64,000 bases of DNA from Sphingomonas endophytica (GTDB taxonomy: Bacteria > Pseudomonadota > Alphaproteobacteria > Sphingomonadales > Sphingomonadaceae): contig NZ_LDTB01000007.1 in the NCBI RefSeq assembly GCF_001476895.1, forward strand, positions 1-64,000, given 5' to 3'. Position numbers and translations under genes: made by a program. The notes beneath the pieces are model-generated. The model saw only the letters and a program-made list of their open reading frames with translations. It was not told where the DNA came from and made no database searches. Position 1 is the stretch's first letter. The number at the start of each line of letters is the position of its first letter. Shown piece after piece: positions 45,636 through 55,277 of this stretch.

Positions 45636-46959
45636 CGCCGAACACGCCGGTCAGCTCCATCGCGGCATCCTCCAGCGGCACGTTCTGATACGTGTCCTGA
45701 CGGATGAATTCCATGATCGCGGGCTGATAGGCGATGGCATTGTCGATCGCCGGGTCGCTGCCGGCGCGATAGGCGCCCATCAGCACCAGGTCGCGATTCT
45801 CCTCATAGGTCGCCAGATGCCGGCGCAGCGAACGCGCCGCCTGCTGATGCTCGATGGGGACGATATCGTTCATGACGCGGCTGATCGATTTGGACACGTC
45901 GATCGCGGGATAGACCGCGCGCTCGGCCATCTGGCGGCTGAGCACGATATGCCCGTCGAGGATCGAGCGCGCCGAATCGACGACCGGATCGTTGCCGTCG
46001 TCGCCGTCCGCCAGCACGGTATAGATGCCGGTGATCGACCCGCCGGTGTTCACGTCCGACCCGGCACGCTCCAGCAGGTTGGGGAGCATCGCGATGGCGG
46101 AAGGCGGATAGCCGCGCGCCGAGGCGGGTTCGCCCAGCGCCAGTCCGATCTCGCGCCCGGCGTGCGCGACGCGGGTCAGCGAATCGATGATGAGCAGCAC
46201 GCTCTTGCCCTCCGCGCGGAACGCCTCGGCAATGGCGGTGGCGCGTAGCGCGCCGCGGATGCGCAGCACCGGCGAATGGTTGGCGGGCACCGCGACCACG
46301 ACCGAGCGCGCGCGTGCCTCGCCGGCGACCTTGGTCTCCAGAAAGTCGGCGACCTCGCGGCTGCGCTCGCCGATCAGCCCGATGACGACGACATCGGCCT
46401 GCGCCGCGCGCACCATCATGCCCAGCAGCACCGACTTGCCGACGCCCGACCCGGCCATGATGCCGACGCGCTGGCCCTGGCCGACGGTCAGCAGCCCGTT
46501 GATCGCACGCACCCCGACATCCATCGGCTGCAGCACGCGGCCACGATCGAGCGGCGACTGCATATGTCCGGCGAGCGGCCAGCGCCCCGCACCACGGATC
46601 GGCCCCAGCCCGTCGATCGGCTGGCCGGCGCCGTCGACGACTCGGCCCAGCATCGCCGCGCCGACCTCCGCCTCGCCCGGAGGCCCAAGCGGGCGCACCG
46701 GCGCGTTGGGGAGCAGCGCGGCGGGGCCACCGAGGTTCATCATCAGCGTGCGGCCGTTGCGGAACCCGATCACCTCGGCCTCCACCTGCCCGCCGCCCTC
46801 GGCACCGATCCGGCAGACCGTACCGACCGGCAGCGACAGCCCGACCGCCTCCATCAGCAGCCCGTCATAGGATGACAGCCGGCCGGAAACGCGCGCCTTT
46901 GGCCGCGTTCCCGACAGTGCCAGCGTGTCCAGATAATCGCTTGCGAACCGGTTCAGCAC
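45628..46959 (-). CDS. fliI: Flagellum-specific ATPase FliI
   Basis: The roughly 443-residue protein resembles F1-beta ATPases. It has a P-loop GIMAGSGVGKSVLLGMMVRAA near residue 165, VVIGLIGERSREVADF near 190, Walker B VLLIIDSLTRVAHAGREI near 250 and the SITGIYTVLADGDDGNDPV segment near 310. It energises or regulates protein export from the cytoplasm. The GTG start at 46959 overlaps the fliH stop; the frame opens earlier at 47007, inside fliH. The motif order and the nearby fliH and fliJ confirm identity. Confidence 0.95.
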   Translation of the reverse strand: MLNRFASDYLDTLALSGTRPKARVSGRLSSYDGLLMEAVGLSLPVGTVCRIGAEGGGQVEAEVIGFRNGRTLMMNLGGPAALLPNAPVRPLGPPGEAEVGAAMLGRVVDGAGQPIDGLGPIRGAGRWPLAGHMQSPLDRGRVLQPMDVGVRAINGLLTVGQGQRVGIMAGSGVGKSVLLGMMVRAAQADVVVIGLIGERSREVADFLETKVAGEARARSVVVAVPANHSPVLRIRGALRATAIAEAFRAEGKSVLLIIDSLTRVAHAGREIGLALGEPASARGYPPSAIAMLPNLLERAGSDVNTGGSITGIYTVLADGDDGNDPVVDSARSILDGHIVLSRQMAERAVYPAIDVSKSISRVMNDIVPIEHQQAARSLRRHLATYEENRDLVLMGAYRAGSDPAIDNAIAYQPAIMEFIRQDTYQNVPLEDAAMELTGVFGDA

Positions 46960-47741
46960 GCCGGGACCGCCGCGCGCTCGATCGCGACCGACAATTGATC
47001 CAGCCACATCGCCGGGCCGTCCTCGACGATGGTCGAGGCGGCTTCCATCACGAAGCTGCCGCGCGCGACCTGTTCGTCACCGACCGGGAAGATCGTCGAC
47101 GGCAAGCGTCCCTCCAGCAGCGGCACGTCGTCCGGATGGACGCGCAGTATCGCCGACTCGCTGGCATCGGCCAGCAGGTCGGTCGCCGCCTCGACGCGCG
47201 CGGCCAGCAACGGCGCGGACACGCCGATGTCGCCGACCATCTGCGTGACCAGCATCGTCACCGTGCGGCGCAGCGCCTCGGCCAGCGCCGCGCGATCGAT
47301 CGCGCCGCCCGCCTTCATCGCCGCCGCGATCTGCTCCAGCAGCGCGCGCTCCTGCGCGACGACGGCATCGGCGGCGATCGCCGCGTCGGCCAGGCCCTCG
47401 TGATAGCCGGCGATCCGCGCGGCCTCGACCTGCTCGACACATGCCGGGATCGGCGCATCGGCATCCATCATGTCCCATCCGGCGGTCGGATCGGCGTCGC
47501 GATCGGCCGGCGAGAAGTGCCGCGGCATGCCGCCGTCCGCCTCGGCGGTCGTCGCCTGCGCCGCTCCCGGCGTCGGCTCCGACCCCGGTGCAGGAGAGCG
47601 GGCGCCGAACGCCTGTTCGATCCGCGCGATCAGATCGGCGGGGGTGAAGCCCGCCGACGCATCGGGCCGCGTGCGCGAATGCTGGACCGCCGCCGCGTCC
47701 GCGCGCGCCGGCAGGCCGATGACGAAATCCACCTCAGACAT
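46953..47741 (-). CDS. fliH: Flagellar assembly protein FliH
   Basis: The 262-residue protein has a Pro/Ala-rich N-terminal half. The FliH/YscL C-domain (about 120-255) includes GYHEGLADAAIAADAVVAQERALLEQIA, LAEALRRTVTMLVTQMVGDIG and LRVHPDDVPLLEGRL. FliH is the regulatory partner of FliI and tethers it to FliN at the C-ring. It overlaps fliG by 8 bases and fliI by a few, so the three are tightly coupled. The start MSEVDFVIGLPARADAA is compatible with the family. Confidence 0.9.
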   Translation of the reverse strand: MSEVDFVIGLPARADAAAVQHSRTRPDASAGFTPADLIARIEQAFGARSPAPGSEPTPGAAQATTAEADGGMPRHFSPADRDADPTAGWDMMDADAPIPACVEQVEAARIAGYHEGLADAAIAADAVVAQERALLEQIAAAMKAGGAIDRAALAEALRRTVTMLVTQMVGDIGVSAPLLAARVEAATDLLADASESAILRVHPDDVPLLEGRLPSTIFPVGDEQVARGSFVMEAASTIVEDGPAMWLDQLSVAIERAAVPAC

Positions 47742-48753
47742 AATCGTCGTCGCCCGCCCCCAGGGTGATCGTGCCGTCCTTGGCCAGGTTGCGCGCGATC
47801 TGGATGATCGCCTTCTGCGATTCCAGCACTTCGCTCAGCTTCATCGGCCCGCGTGCCTCCATGTCGTCGCGGATGCCCGCCGCCGCACGTGCCGACATGC
47901 AGCCGAGGATGCGGTTCCGCGCGGCCTCGTCCACGCCCTTCAGCGCGCGACCCAGCGTGTCGCCGTCGACGTTGCGGATGAGTGTGCTCAGCCCCTTGTC
48001 GTCCAGTTCCAGCAGGTTGTCGAAGACGAACATCGCCTCCTCGATCTGCCGCGCGATATCGCGATCCATCTTCAGCAGTTTGGGCATGACGCGCTGTTCG
48101 ACCGACTTGCGCGCACCCTGCAGGATCTTCGCCGCCTCGCGCGCGCCGCCCAGGTGGAGCGCGGCGGATGTGCCGCCACCGCCACCGGCCCCGCCGCTGC
48201 GGCTGGCGATCAGCATGCGCAGCGCATCGACCGCGTCGGGGGTGATCGGGCCCAGCCGGGCGATGCGGTGAAGGATGTCGGGCTGCACCAGTTCGGGCAG
48301 CAGTTCCAGCACCTGGCTGCCGACCGACGGATCGAGGTTGGCGATCATTACCGCCGCGATCTGCGGATGCTCCTTGTCGAGCATCGCCGCGATTTCGCTG
48401 GCGTCGAGCCAGTCGAGCAGGTCGATCTCGCACACCGCTTCGGCCGGGGTGATCTGCGCCAGCACGCTTTCCGCCTTCTCGCGGCCGAGCGCACGTGTCA
48501 TCACCGCCTCGACATGCGGGGCGGGGTTGAAGGTGATGCCGGTCCGCTCGCGCGCCTTGCCGACGAAATCGTCGAGCACCAGCCCGACCTCTTCCTCGCT
48601 GACGTCGGCGACGGCGAACATCGCGGTGCCCAGCTTGCGGACCTCTTCCGGATCCAGCTTCTGCAGGATCGCGGCGGCCTCGTCCTCGCCGACCAGCATC
48701 ATCAGCACCGCGGCGCGCTCGACGCCGGTGAAGGTGCGCGGGGCGGCGGTCAC
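47734..48753 (-). CDS. fliG: Flagellar motor switch protein FliG
   Basis: The 339-residue protein has the three FliG domains. The N-domain (FTGVERAAVLMMLVGEDEAAAILQKLDPEEVRKLGTAM) binds FliF. The middle domain has the EHPQ motif in LDKEHPQIAAVMIANLDPSVGSQVLELLP near residue 130. The C-domain (about 240-335) has the charged torque helix DDKGLSTLIRNVDGDTLGRALKGVDEAARNRILGCMS. FliG transmits stator torque to the rotor. It overlaps fliF by 4 bases (ATGA) and fliH by 8. Confidence 0.96.
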   Translation of the reverse strand: MTAAPRTFTGVERAAVLMMLVGEDEAAAILQKLDPEEVRKLGTAMFAVADVSEEEVGLVLDDFVGKARERTGITFNPAPHVEAVMTRALGREKAESVLAQITPAEAVCEIDLLDWLDASEIAAMLDKEHPQIAAVMIANLDPSVGSQVLELLPELVQPDILHRIARLGPITPDAVDALRMLIASRSGGAGGGGGTSAALHLGGAREAAKILQGARKSVEQRVMPKLLKMDRDIARQIEEAMFVFDNLLELDDKGLSTLIRNVDGDTLGRALKGVDEAARNRILGCMSARAAAGIRDDMEARGPMKLSEVLESQKAIIQIARNLAKDGTITLGAGDDDYV

Positions 48754-50510
48754 GGCTTGGGCTCTTCCGGCGCGACCGCGATCATGTCGCGTACCGCGAG
48801 CGCCGCACGCGCCGGATTGTCGCGGGTGAAGCCACGCACCGCGTCGATCCGCTCCTCATAGCTGCGGCTGGTTTCGATCTGGTCCAGGCTGACCGGTGCG
48901 GCGACCTCGATCTGATCGGTGCCCTCCGCGCCGTCCGCCACCGACTGCCCGTCACCGGCGGGGGAGCCGTCGCCCGACGCCGCCCCCGGCGTCGCGCCGT
49001 TCGGCAGCGCGGCGGCGGGGGCGATGGCGTCCTCGCGCTTCTTCATCAGCGCCTTGGCGATCGGACGCACGCCCAGCAGCAGCACCAGCAGCGCGATCAG
49101 CACCGCGGTCAGGTTGCGCGCCAGCATCGGCACCAGCGCGTTGTCGTACCACTTGGGCGCGGCGGCGGGATCGACCGCGCTGTCGGCGAACTTGCGGCTG
49201 ATGACGGTGACGTTGTCGTTGCGCGCCTGATCGAAGCCGACCGCGCTCTTCACCAGATCGTTGATCTGCTGGATCTCCATCGCGGTCCGCTTGCCCTTGT
49301 CGGGGTCGCGCAGCAGCACCGCGACCGACAGCCGCTTGATGTTGCCCGGCGCGGCGCGCGTCACCGACACTTCCTTGTTCAGGTCATAGGCGCGCTGGAA
49401 CGCGTCCGACTGCTTGGCCGCGTCGGGCGCGGGGCCACCGGGGGTGGGCTGTGCATTGGGCGTGCCCGGTGCGCCCGTCGCCGGCTGCGGCGTGGAAAGC
49501 TGCGAGGCGGGCGGCGGCGTATTGCTCAGCGCGCCGGGGATGCCGGCGGGCGGGGCGCCGCTTGCCATGTTGCCGGTCCAGTTGCCGGTCTCGGCGCGCA
49601 GGCGGCCTTCCTTGTCATAGCTTTCGCGCGTCGCGCTGGTCTCGTCCAGATTGACGTCGGCCTGTACCTCGGCGCTGAAATTGCCCGCGCCGACCAACGG
49701 CGTCAGCAGCTGGATCAGCTGCTGACGGTATTTGTCCTCCACCTGCCGCTGGAATTCGATGCGCTTGTCGTTGGCGCTTTCCGGCCCGTCGCCGGTCTTC
49801 GTGAGCAGCCCGCCCATCTGGTCGACGACGGTCACGGCATCGGGCTTCAGCCCCGGCACCGAGGACGCGACGAGATTCACGATCGAGCGTACCTGCGCCT
49901 CCGACAGCGACCGGCCGCCCTGCAGCTTGATGACCACCGATGCGGAGGGCGACGCATTGTCGCGCACGAACACGCTGGTCTCTGGCATCGCGAGATGGAC
50001 GCGCGCCTCGGCGACCGCGTCGATCTCCTGGATCGAGCGCGCCAGTTCGGTCTCGCGCGCCTGGCGCAACCGCTCGCCCTCGACCGCGCGGCTGACGCCC
50101 ATCGGCAGTTCGTCGAGGATCGCATAGCCGCCCGGCGCCGCCTTCGGCAGGCCCTGACCCGCCAGCAGCAGCCGCGCCTTGCTGTAATCCTCCTCGTTGA
50201 CGGTCAGCGTACCCGCCGAATCGTCGATATGGCTGGGGATGTTCGCGGCGCTGAGCGCGGTGGTGACCGCCGCCTTGTCCGAATCGGGCAGCCCGGCGAA
50301 CAAGGTCTTCTGCGGCGGGGTCGACAGCGCTGACCAGGCGAGACCGGCGGCGCCGATCAGGCCGACCATCAACGCCATCGGGCCGGCGCGACGCACGGCC
50401 GGTTGTGCCATGACGCCCTGGATCTGGCGCAGCGGATTGGCGAACTTCTCCGGCACGATCGTGACCGGCGCGGGGTTCTGCGGCGTGGCGGGGGCGAGAG
50501 CGTTGCTCAT
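48750..50510 (-). CDS. fliF: Flagellar MS-ring protein FliF
   Basis: The 586-residue protein has two membrane helices (about 45-65 and 455-475) flanking a large periplasmic region. Ring-building motifs include LFAGLPDSDKAAVTTALSAANIPSHIDDSAGTL near 70, GVSRAVEGERLRQARETELARSI near 140, ARVHLAMPETSVFVRD near 167 and ASVVIKLQGGRSLSEAQVRSIVNLVASSVPGL near 190. The C-terminus (about 540-586) binds FliG. A Pro/Ala/Gly-rich stretch near 310-365 lies in the periplasmic domain. FliF is the first structure assembled in the inner membrane. Confidence 0.96.
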   Translation of the reverse strand: MSNALAPATPQNPAPVTIVPEKFANPLRQIQGVMAQPAVRRAGPMALMVGLIGAAGLAWSALSTPPQKTLFAGLPDSDKAAVTTALSAANIPSHIDDSAGTLTVNEEDYSKARLLLAGQGLPKAAPGGYAILDELPMGVSRAVEGERLRQARETELARSIQEIDAVAEARVHLAMPETSVFVRDNASPSASVVIKLQGGRSLSEAQVRSIVNLVASSVPGLKPDAVTVVDQMGGLLTKTGDGPESANDKRIEFQRQVEDKYRQQLIQLLTPLVGAGNFSAEVQADVNLDETSATRESYDKEGRLRAETGNWTGNMASGAPPAGIPGALSNTPPPASQLSTPQPATGAPGTPNAQPTPGGPAPDAAKQSDAFQRAYDLNKEVSVTRAAPGNIKRLSVAVLLRDPDKGKRTAMEIQQINDLVKSAVGFDQARNDNVTVISRKFADSAVDPAAAPKWYDNALVPMLARNLTAVLIALLVLLLGVRPIAKALMKKREDAIAPAAALPNGATPGAASGDGSPAGDGQSVADGAEGTDQIEVAAPVSLDQIETSRSYEERIDAVRGFTRDNPARAALAVRDMIAVAPEEPKP

Positions 50511-50511
50511 A

Positions 50512-50870
50512 TCAGACCGGCATGCTCATGATGTCCTTGTACGCGGACAGGATCTTGTTGCGGACCTGCAGCGTCGCCTCGAAGCCGACCGACGCTTCCT
50601 GGCGCGCCAGCATCACCTTGGCGATGTCGACGGTTTCGCCGCGTTCATATTGTTCCGACAGCGCCGAGGCCTTCTGCTGGCCCTCGTTCACCTTGGCGAT
50701 CGCCGACTGCATCGTGTCGGAGAAGCTGGCGGCGTTGGTCGCGCCGCCCGTCACCGGGGCCGGGGCGGCCGCGGCGCTGCCGCTGACGCGGTTCAATGCG
50801 GCGTTGCGCTCCAGGATCTGCGCACGCAGCGCCATCACCCGGTCGACGCCGCCGACCCCTCCGATCGCAC

Positions 50871-50874
<4 letters not shown>
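50512..50874 (-). CDS. fliE: Flagellar hook-basal body protein FliE
   Basis: The 120-residue protein ends with FLARQEASVGFEATLQVRNKILSAYKDIMSMPV-type sequence (here MLARQEASVGFEATLQ then VRNKILSAYKDIMSMPV), the strongly conserved FliE C-terminus. SDTMQSAIAKVNEGQQKASA fills the middle. FliE joins the MS ring to the rod. It starts inside the end of the activator gene (4-base overlap) and lies one base upstream of fliF, so activator, fliE and fliF are co-transcribed. Confidence 0.95.
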
Positions 50875-52136
<1,262 letters not shown>

Positions 52137-52320
52137 GGCGAGAAAATTCCCTCGAATCAGTGACGCTGTGATGCGGCGTGAGTGGTTAACGCGCGGTATA
52201 ATTGCCGCCTTGCCGGCAGGTATTTTCCGGGCGCGTGAGGGCACGCGCGCGCGTGGCGTGTGTGTACGTATGGGACGGGGCGGGCGGCGGGCTGGTCGAA
52301 AAAGCGCTTGCGAAAAGCGC

Positions 52321-52347
52321 TAAAGCTCCGGCGCGGGCTGTCGTTTG
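52321..52347 (+). promoter_or_regulatory. Sigma-28 (FliA) promoter of fliC
   Basis: TAAA (52321-52324), 15 bases and GTCGTTTG (52340-52347) match the FliA architecture and are nearly the same as the flgM site (TAAA-N15-GTCGTTTC). The predicted start near 52354 leaves a leader of about 64 bases. An AGCGCT-N7-AGCGCT repeat lies just upstream (about 52302-52320). Confidence 0.72.
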
Positions 52348-52417
52348 AAGCGGTGACGGCACGGCCACCTGCTCATTCGGGGGCGGCGGGACGGGCCGGT
52401 AGATGGAGTTTTATCCC

Positions 52418-53794
52418 ATGACCGTGATCAACACCAACACCTCGGCAATGCGCGCCACCAACGCTTCGGTCCAGGCGAACCGCTCGCTGTCGACCTCGAT
52501 GGAGCGCCTGTCGACCGGCAAGCGCATCAACTCGGCGAAGGACGACGCCGCCGGCCTGTCGATCGCCAACCGCATGACCAGCCAGACCAAGAGCATGGCG
52601 ATGGCGGTCCGCAACGCCAACGACGGCATCAGCCTGGCGCAGACCGCCGAAGGCGCGATGGGCGAAGTCACCAACATGCTGACCCGCATGAAGGAACTGG
52701 CGACCCAGTCGGCCAACGGCACGCTGCAGGATACGGACCGCACCGCGCTTCAGTCGGAAATGACCCAGCTGACCGCCGAGATCAACAATGTCGCCAAGAC
52801 GACCTCGTTCAACGGCAACAACCTGCTCGACGGCAGCAAGAGCTCCGTCAAGCTGCAGACCGGGATCAACGCCGACCAGAACATCAGCATGGCGCTGACC
52901 GACACGCGCGCCTCGACGCTGGGTCTGACGGCGCAGGTGGGCAACAACGCTGTTGCGGGTGCTACCGCCCTGGCCGCGAACGGGATCACGATCAACGGGC
53001 AGAACGTCGGTGCCGCTGCCACTGCCGACGCCAAGGACGTTGCGACTGCCATCAACGGCGTGACCACGAACTCCGGCGTCGTCGCCACGGCGAAGAATAA
53101 GGTCGAAGCGAATATTACCAGCTTTACCGCCGGCAATTCGCTCACGATCGGCAGCACCGCCGTCGTTCTGACGGCCGCGGAGAAGGACGTGAATGCGGTC
53201 GCCGCCAAGATCAACTCGACGCTCGGTTCGAGCAGCACCATCGCCGCGTCTGTCAGCGACACTGGCAAGCTGGTCCTGACGTCGTCGGATGGCGGCAACA
53301 TCTCGGTGACCGACACCAACAGCATGCTGGCAAACGGAACGGATATCAAGGGCGGCACGGTCACGTTCGCGACGACGGCGGTGGTGACACGCGGCAACGT
53401 TACGCTGGAATCGCAGAATGGTAGCGGCATCACGGTTGCGGGCACTGCTGCGGGGCTGACCGCCTCGGGTCTGACCGCTGGCAGCACGTCGGCGATCTCG
53501 ATTTCGACCCAGACCGGCGCATCGGCCGCCATGTCGGTGATCGACAGCGCGCTGGACAAGGTCTCGGCCGCTCGCGGCACGATGGGTGCGGCGCAGAACC
53601 GGCTGGAATCGACCGTCAACAACCTGACCACGACCGCGACCAACTTGTCGGACGCCAAGAGCCGGATCGAGGACGCGGACTTCTCGACCGAGACGACCGC
53701 GCTCGCCAAGGCGCAGATCCTCGGCCAGGCCTCGACCGCGATGCTGGCGCAGGCCAACCAGTCGCAGCAGGGCGTGATGAAGCTGCTCGGCTAA
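52418..53794 (+). CDS. fliC: Flagellin FliC
   Basis: The 458-residue flagellin has the conserved N-terminal D0/D1 region ([69 protein letters not shown]). The C-terminal D1/D0 region ends in [20 protein letters not shown] and [16 protein letters not shown]. The variable middle (about 175-385) is Thr/Ser/Ala/Gly-rich and exposed on the filament. ATG 52418 has GGAG 9 bases upstream; ATG 52403 would place that site inside the gene. It is the only gene here transcribed rightward between long minus-strand operons, with its own sigma-28 promoter and a strong terminator. Confidence 0.97.
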   Translation: MTVINTNTSAMRATNASVQANRSLSTSMERLSTGKRINSAKDDAAGLSIANRMTSQTKSMAMAVRNANDGISLAQTAEGAMGEVTNMLTRMKELATQSANGTLQDTDRTALQSEMTQLTAEINNVAKTTSFNGNNLLDGSKSSVKLQTGINADQNISMALTDTRASTLGLTAQVGNNAVAGATALAANGITINGQNVGAAATADAKDVATAINGVTTNSGVVATAKNKVEANITSFTAGNSLTIGSTAVVLTAAEKDVNAVAAKINSTLGSSSTIAASVSDTGKLVLTSSDGGNISVTDTNSMLANGTDIKGGTVTFATTAVVTRGNVTLESQNGSGITVAGTAAGLTASGLTAGSTSAISISTQTGASAAMSVIDSALDKVSAARGTMGAAQNRLESTVNNLTTTATNLSDAKSRIEDADFSTETTALAKAQILGQASTAMLAQANQSQQGVMKLLG

Positions 53795-53854
53795 GTCCGG
53801 CAGCCGACCACCGGCCTCTCGCCCCCGACCAGAGCGGGGCCGGTGCCGGACAAG

Positions 53855-53889
53855 AAAACCCCCGTCAGCGACAAGCTGGCGGGGGTTTT
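53855..53889 (+). terminator. Intrinsic terminator of fliC
   Basis: AAAACCCCCGTCAGC, loop GACAA and GCTGGCGGGGGTTTT form a 15-bp stem with one G-T pair and a T run, 60 bases after the fliC stop. Because of the A/T symmetry it can work in both directions. It is the clearest intrinsic terminator in the window. Confidence 0.92.
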
Positions 53890-54065
53890 GCTGTCCTGTC
53901 GTCGTGCCGGCACGGGACGGTACGTTACCTTCCCGGCCGTCCCGGCGAGAGTAGCGAAGCAATCCGGTGCCTGACCAGGACGTCCTTGATTGCTTCGCGC
54001 GGCTCGCAAGGACGGAGACTATCTACCCGTGTCCGTCCGCTACAAATGCTGCGCGTCGGCCCGAT

Positions 54066-54197
54066 CGTCGCCCCTGCGCAGGCAGGGGCCCATGTCTGCA
54101 TCGTCAGGACATCCCGCCCGACACAGGCGCCTCGCCATTCGAGTCTGCTTGGCGTGAGAGGCAACTGACATCGGCCCCTGCCCGCGCAGGGGCGACG
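54066..54197. repeat. REP-like inverted repeat, long copy 6
   Basis: CGTCGCCCCTGCGCAGGCAG then GGGCCCAT on the left is inverted on the right as CATCGGCCCCTGCC then CGCGCAGGGGCGACG. At 132 bases it is longer than the other copies but has the same GTCGCCCC...GGGGCGAC ends. Confidence 0.7.
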
Positions 54198-54258
54198 GCG
54201 TTTGGGCCGGCCGTGACTGCGAAGCGGCGGTCGCATCCACAACGACCGCCACCTCATC

Positions 54259-54396
54259 TCACGCCTCCCCCGACACCGTCAGATCGTCCGGGTTATCCTC
54301 CGGCTCCCCGGCCGGCACCTGCTCGACATCGTCATGGCCTGCGTCGGGATCGCGTTGTTCCTCGCTCAGCGCGGGGTGGCTGCGGGGTTCGGTCAT
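54259..54396 (-). CDS. Small acidic protein, 45 residues
   Basis: The short frame encodes a very acidic peptide (MTEPRSHPALSEEQRDPDAG, ending DDLTVSGEA) without hydrophobic segments. A textbook AAGGAG ribosome site lies 8 bases before the ATG, within GGAGAAGGAGCC. That spacing and the Asp/Glu/Pro composition argue that it is translated. I do not recognise a family; similar short acidic hypothetical proteins occur in sphingomonads. It lies between the fliA terminator and a REP-like repeat on the same strand as fliA, but the terminator separates them, so it needs its own promoter. Confidence 0.6.
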   Translation of the reverse strand: MTEPRSHPALSEEQRDPDAGHDDVEQVPAGEPEDNPDDLTVSGEA

Positions 54397-54453
54397 CGCC
54401 TTGGCTCCTTCTCCTGTCCGCGCGACCAACGCGCCAACCCGCGCGACAGGCAC

Positions 54454-54490
54454 AAAAAAACCGGCCCGGCTGGTGGACAGCCGGGCCGGT
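54454..54490 (-). terminator. Intrinsic terminator of the fliA operon
   Basis: On the minus strand ACCGGCCCGGCTG, a five-base loop and CAGCCGGGCCGGT are followed by seven T. It lies 26 bases after the fliA stop and should end transcription of the transglycosylase-flhA-fliA unit. Confidence 0.92.
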
Positions 54491-54515
54491 CGGAAGCCGG
54501 ACGACGACGCTCGTG

Positions 54516-55277
54516 TCAGCGGCGCGTCATCGCCTTCTTCAACTTCGCATGCGCCGCGCTCTTGATCTGGCAGACGCGCGCCGCGCCGATGCCCAGCACC
54601 TGGCCGATCTCCTCCAGGTTCAGTTCCTCGACGTGATAGAGCTGGATCACGAGCTGCTCGCGCTCCGGCAGGCCGGCGATCGCGGCGATCAGCCGCTCGC
54701 GGGTCTGGTTCTCGGACAGTTGCTCGAACGCATCGGGCGTGTCGCTGGCGAACCACGGCTGGTCGTCGGCATAGACCTCATCGATCGGTTCGTATTTCAC
54801 CGCTTCGGCGCCGGCATATTCGGTGCGCAGCTTCTCCGGCGTCACGTCCAGCCGCGCGGCCAGTTCGCGCTCGGTCGGCGCTCGGCCCAGTTCGTGCGAC
54901 ATCTGGTTGACGGCGCGGCTGTACTCGCGCTTCCGCCGGATGGCGCCGCGCGTCATCGCGGCGTGGCGGCGCAGCTCGTCGATCATCGCGCCGCGCAGGC
55001 GCGTGACCAGATATTGTTTCAGCGTCGCGGTGCCGCGATCCTCGAAAGCGGCGACCGCCTCGACCAGCGCGACCAGCCCGACCTGCACCAGATCCTCGAC
55101 CTCGATCGCGGTCGAGACGCTGCCATGGACGTGCCAGGCCAGCCGGCGGACGAGCGGCAGATGCTCGCGCACCATCGCATTCTCGTCGCGCGCGCGCGGG
55201 CGCGGCTTGTAGGTAAGCGGCGCGCCGTCCAGCGCGGGGGCGGCGGCGAAAGCGCCGGGCATCGGCTCGGCGCTCAT
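54516..55277 (-). CDS. fliA: Flagellar sigma factor FliA (sigma-28)
   Basis: The 253-residue protein has region 2 (VREHLPLVRRLAWHVHGSVSTAIEVEDLVQVGLVALVEAVAAFED near 37-80, then YLVTRLRGAMIDELRR). Region 3 is near 120-160 (AVNQMSHELGRAPTERELAARLDVTPEKL) and region 4 near 200-245 (LPEREQLVIQLYHVEELNLEEIGQVLGIGAARVCQIKSAAHAKL). It directs late flagellar genes and is held in check by FlgM. It overlaps flhA by 4 bases. Three candidate target promoters (fliC, fliD, flgM) lie in this window. Confidence 0.96.
   Translation of the reverse strand: MSAEPMPGAFAAAPALDGAPLTYKPRPRARDENAMVREHLPLVRRLAWHVHGSVSTAIEVEDLVQVGLVALVEAVAAFEDRGTATLKQYLVTRLRGAMIDELRRHAAMTRGAIRRKREYSRAVNQMSHELGRAPTERELAARLDVTPEKLRTEYAGAEAVKYEPIDEVYADDQPWFASDTPDAFEQLSENQTRERLIAAIAGLPEREQLVIQLYHVEELNLEEIGQVLGIGAARVCQIKSAAHAKLKKAMTRR

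Larger units (their letters stand above)
53795..54258. other. Gene-free 464-base interval downstream of fliC
   Basis: It contains the fliC terminator (53855-53889) and a long REP-like repeat (54066-54197). Open frames in it lack ribosome sites and family resemblance. No RNA gene was recognised. Confidence 0.6.

Noticed and set aside
52357..52374. Possible second, sigma-54 type promoter before fliC (CGGCACGG then CTGCTC)
   Set aside because: There are eleven bases between GG and GC instead of the strictly required ten, and a good sigma-28 site is present just upstream.
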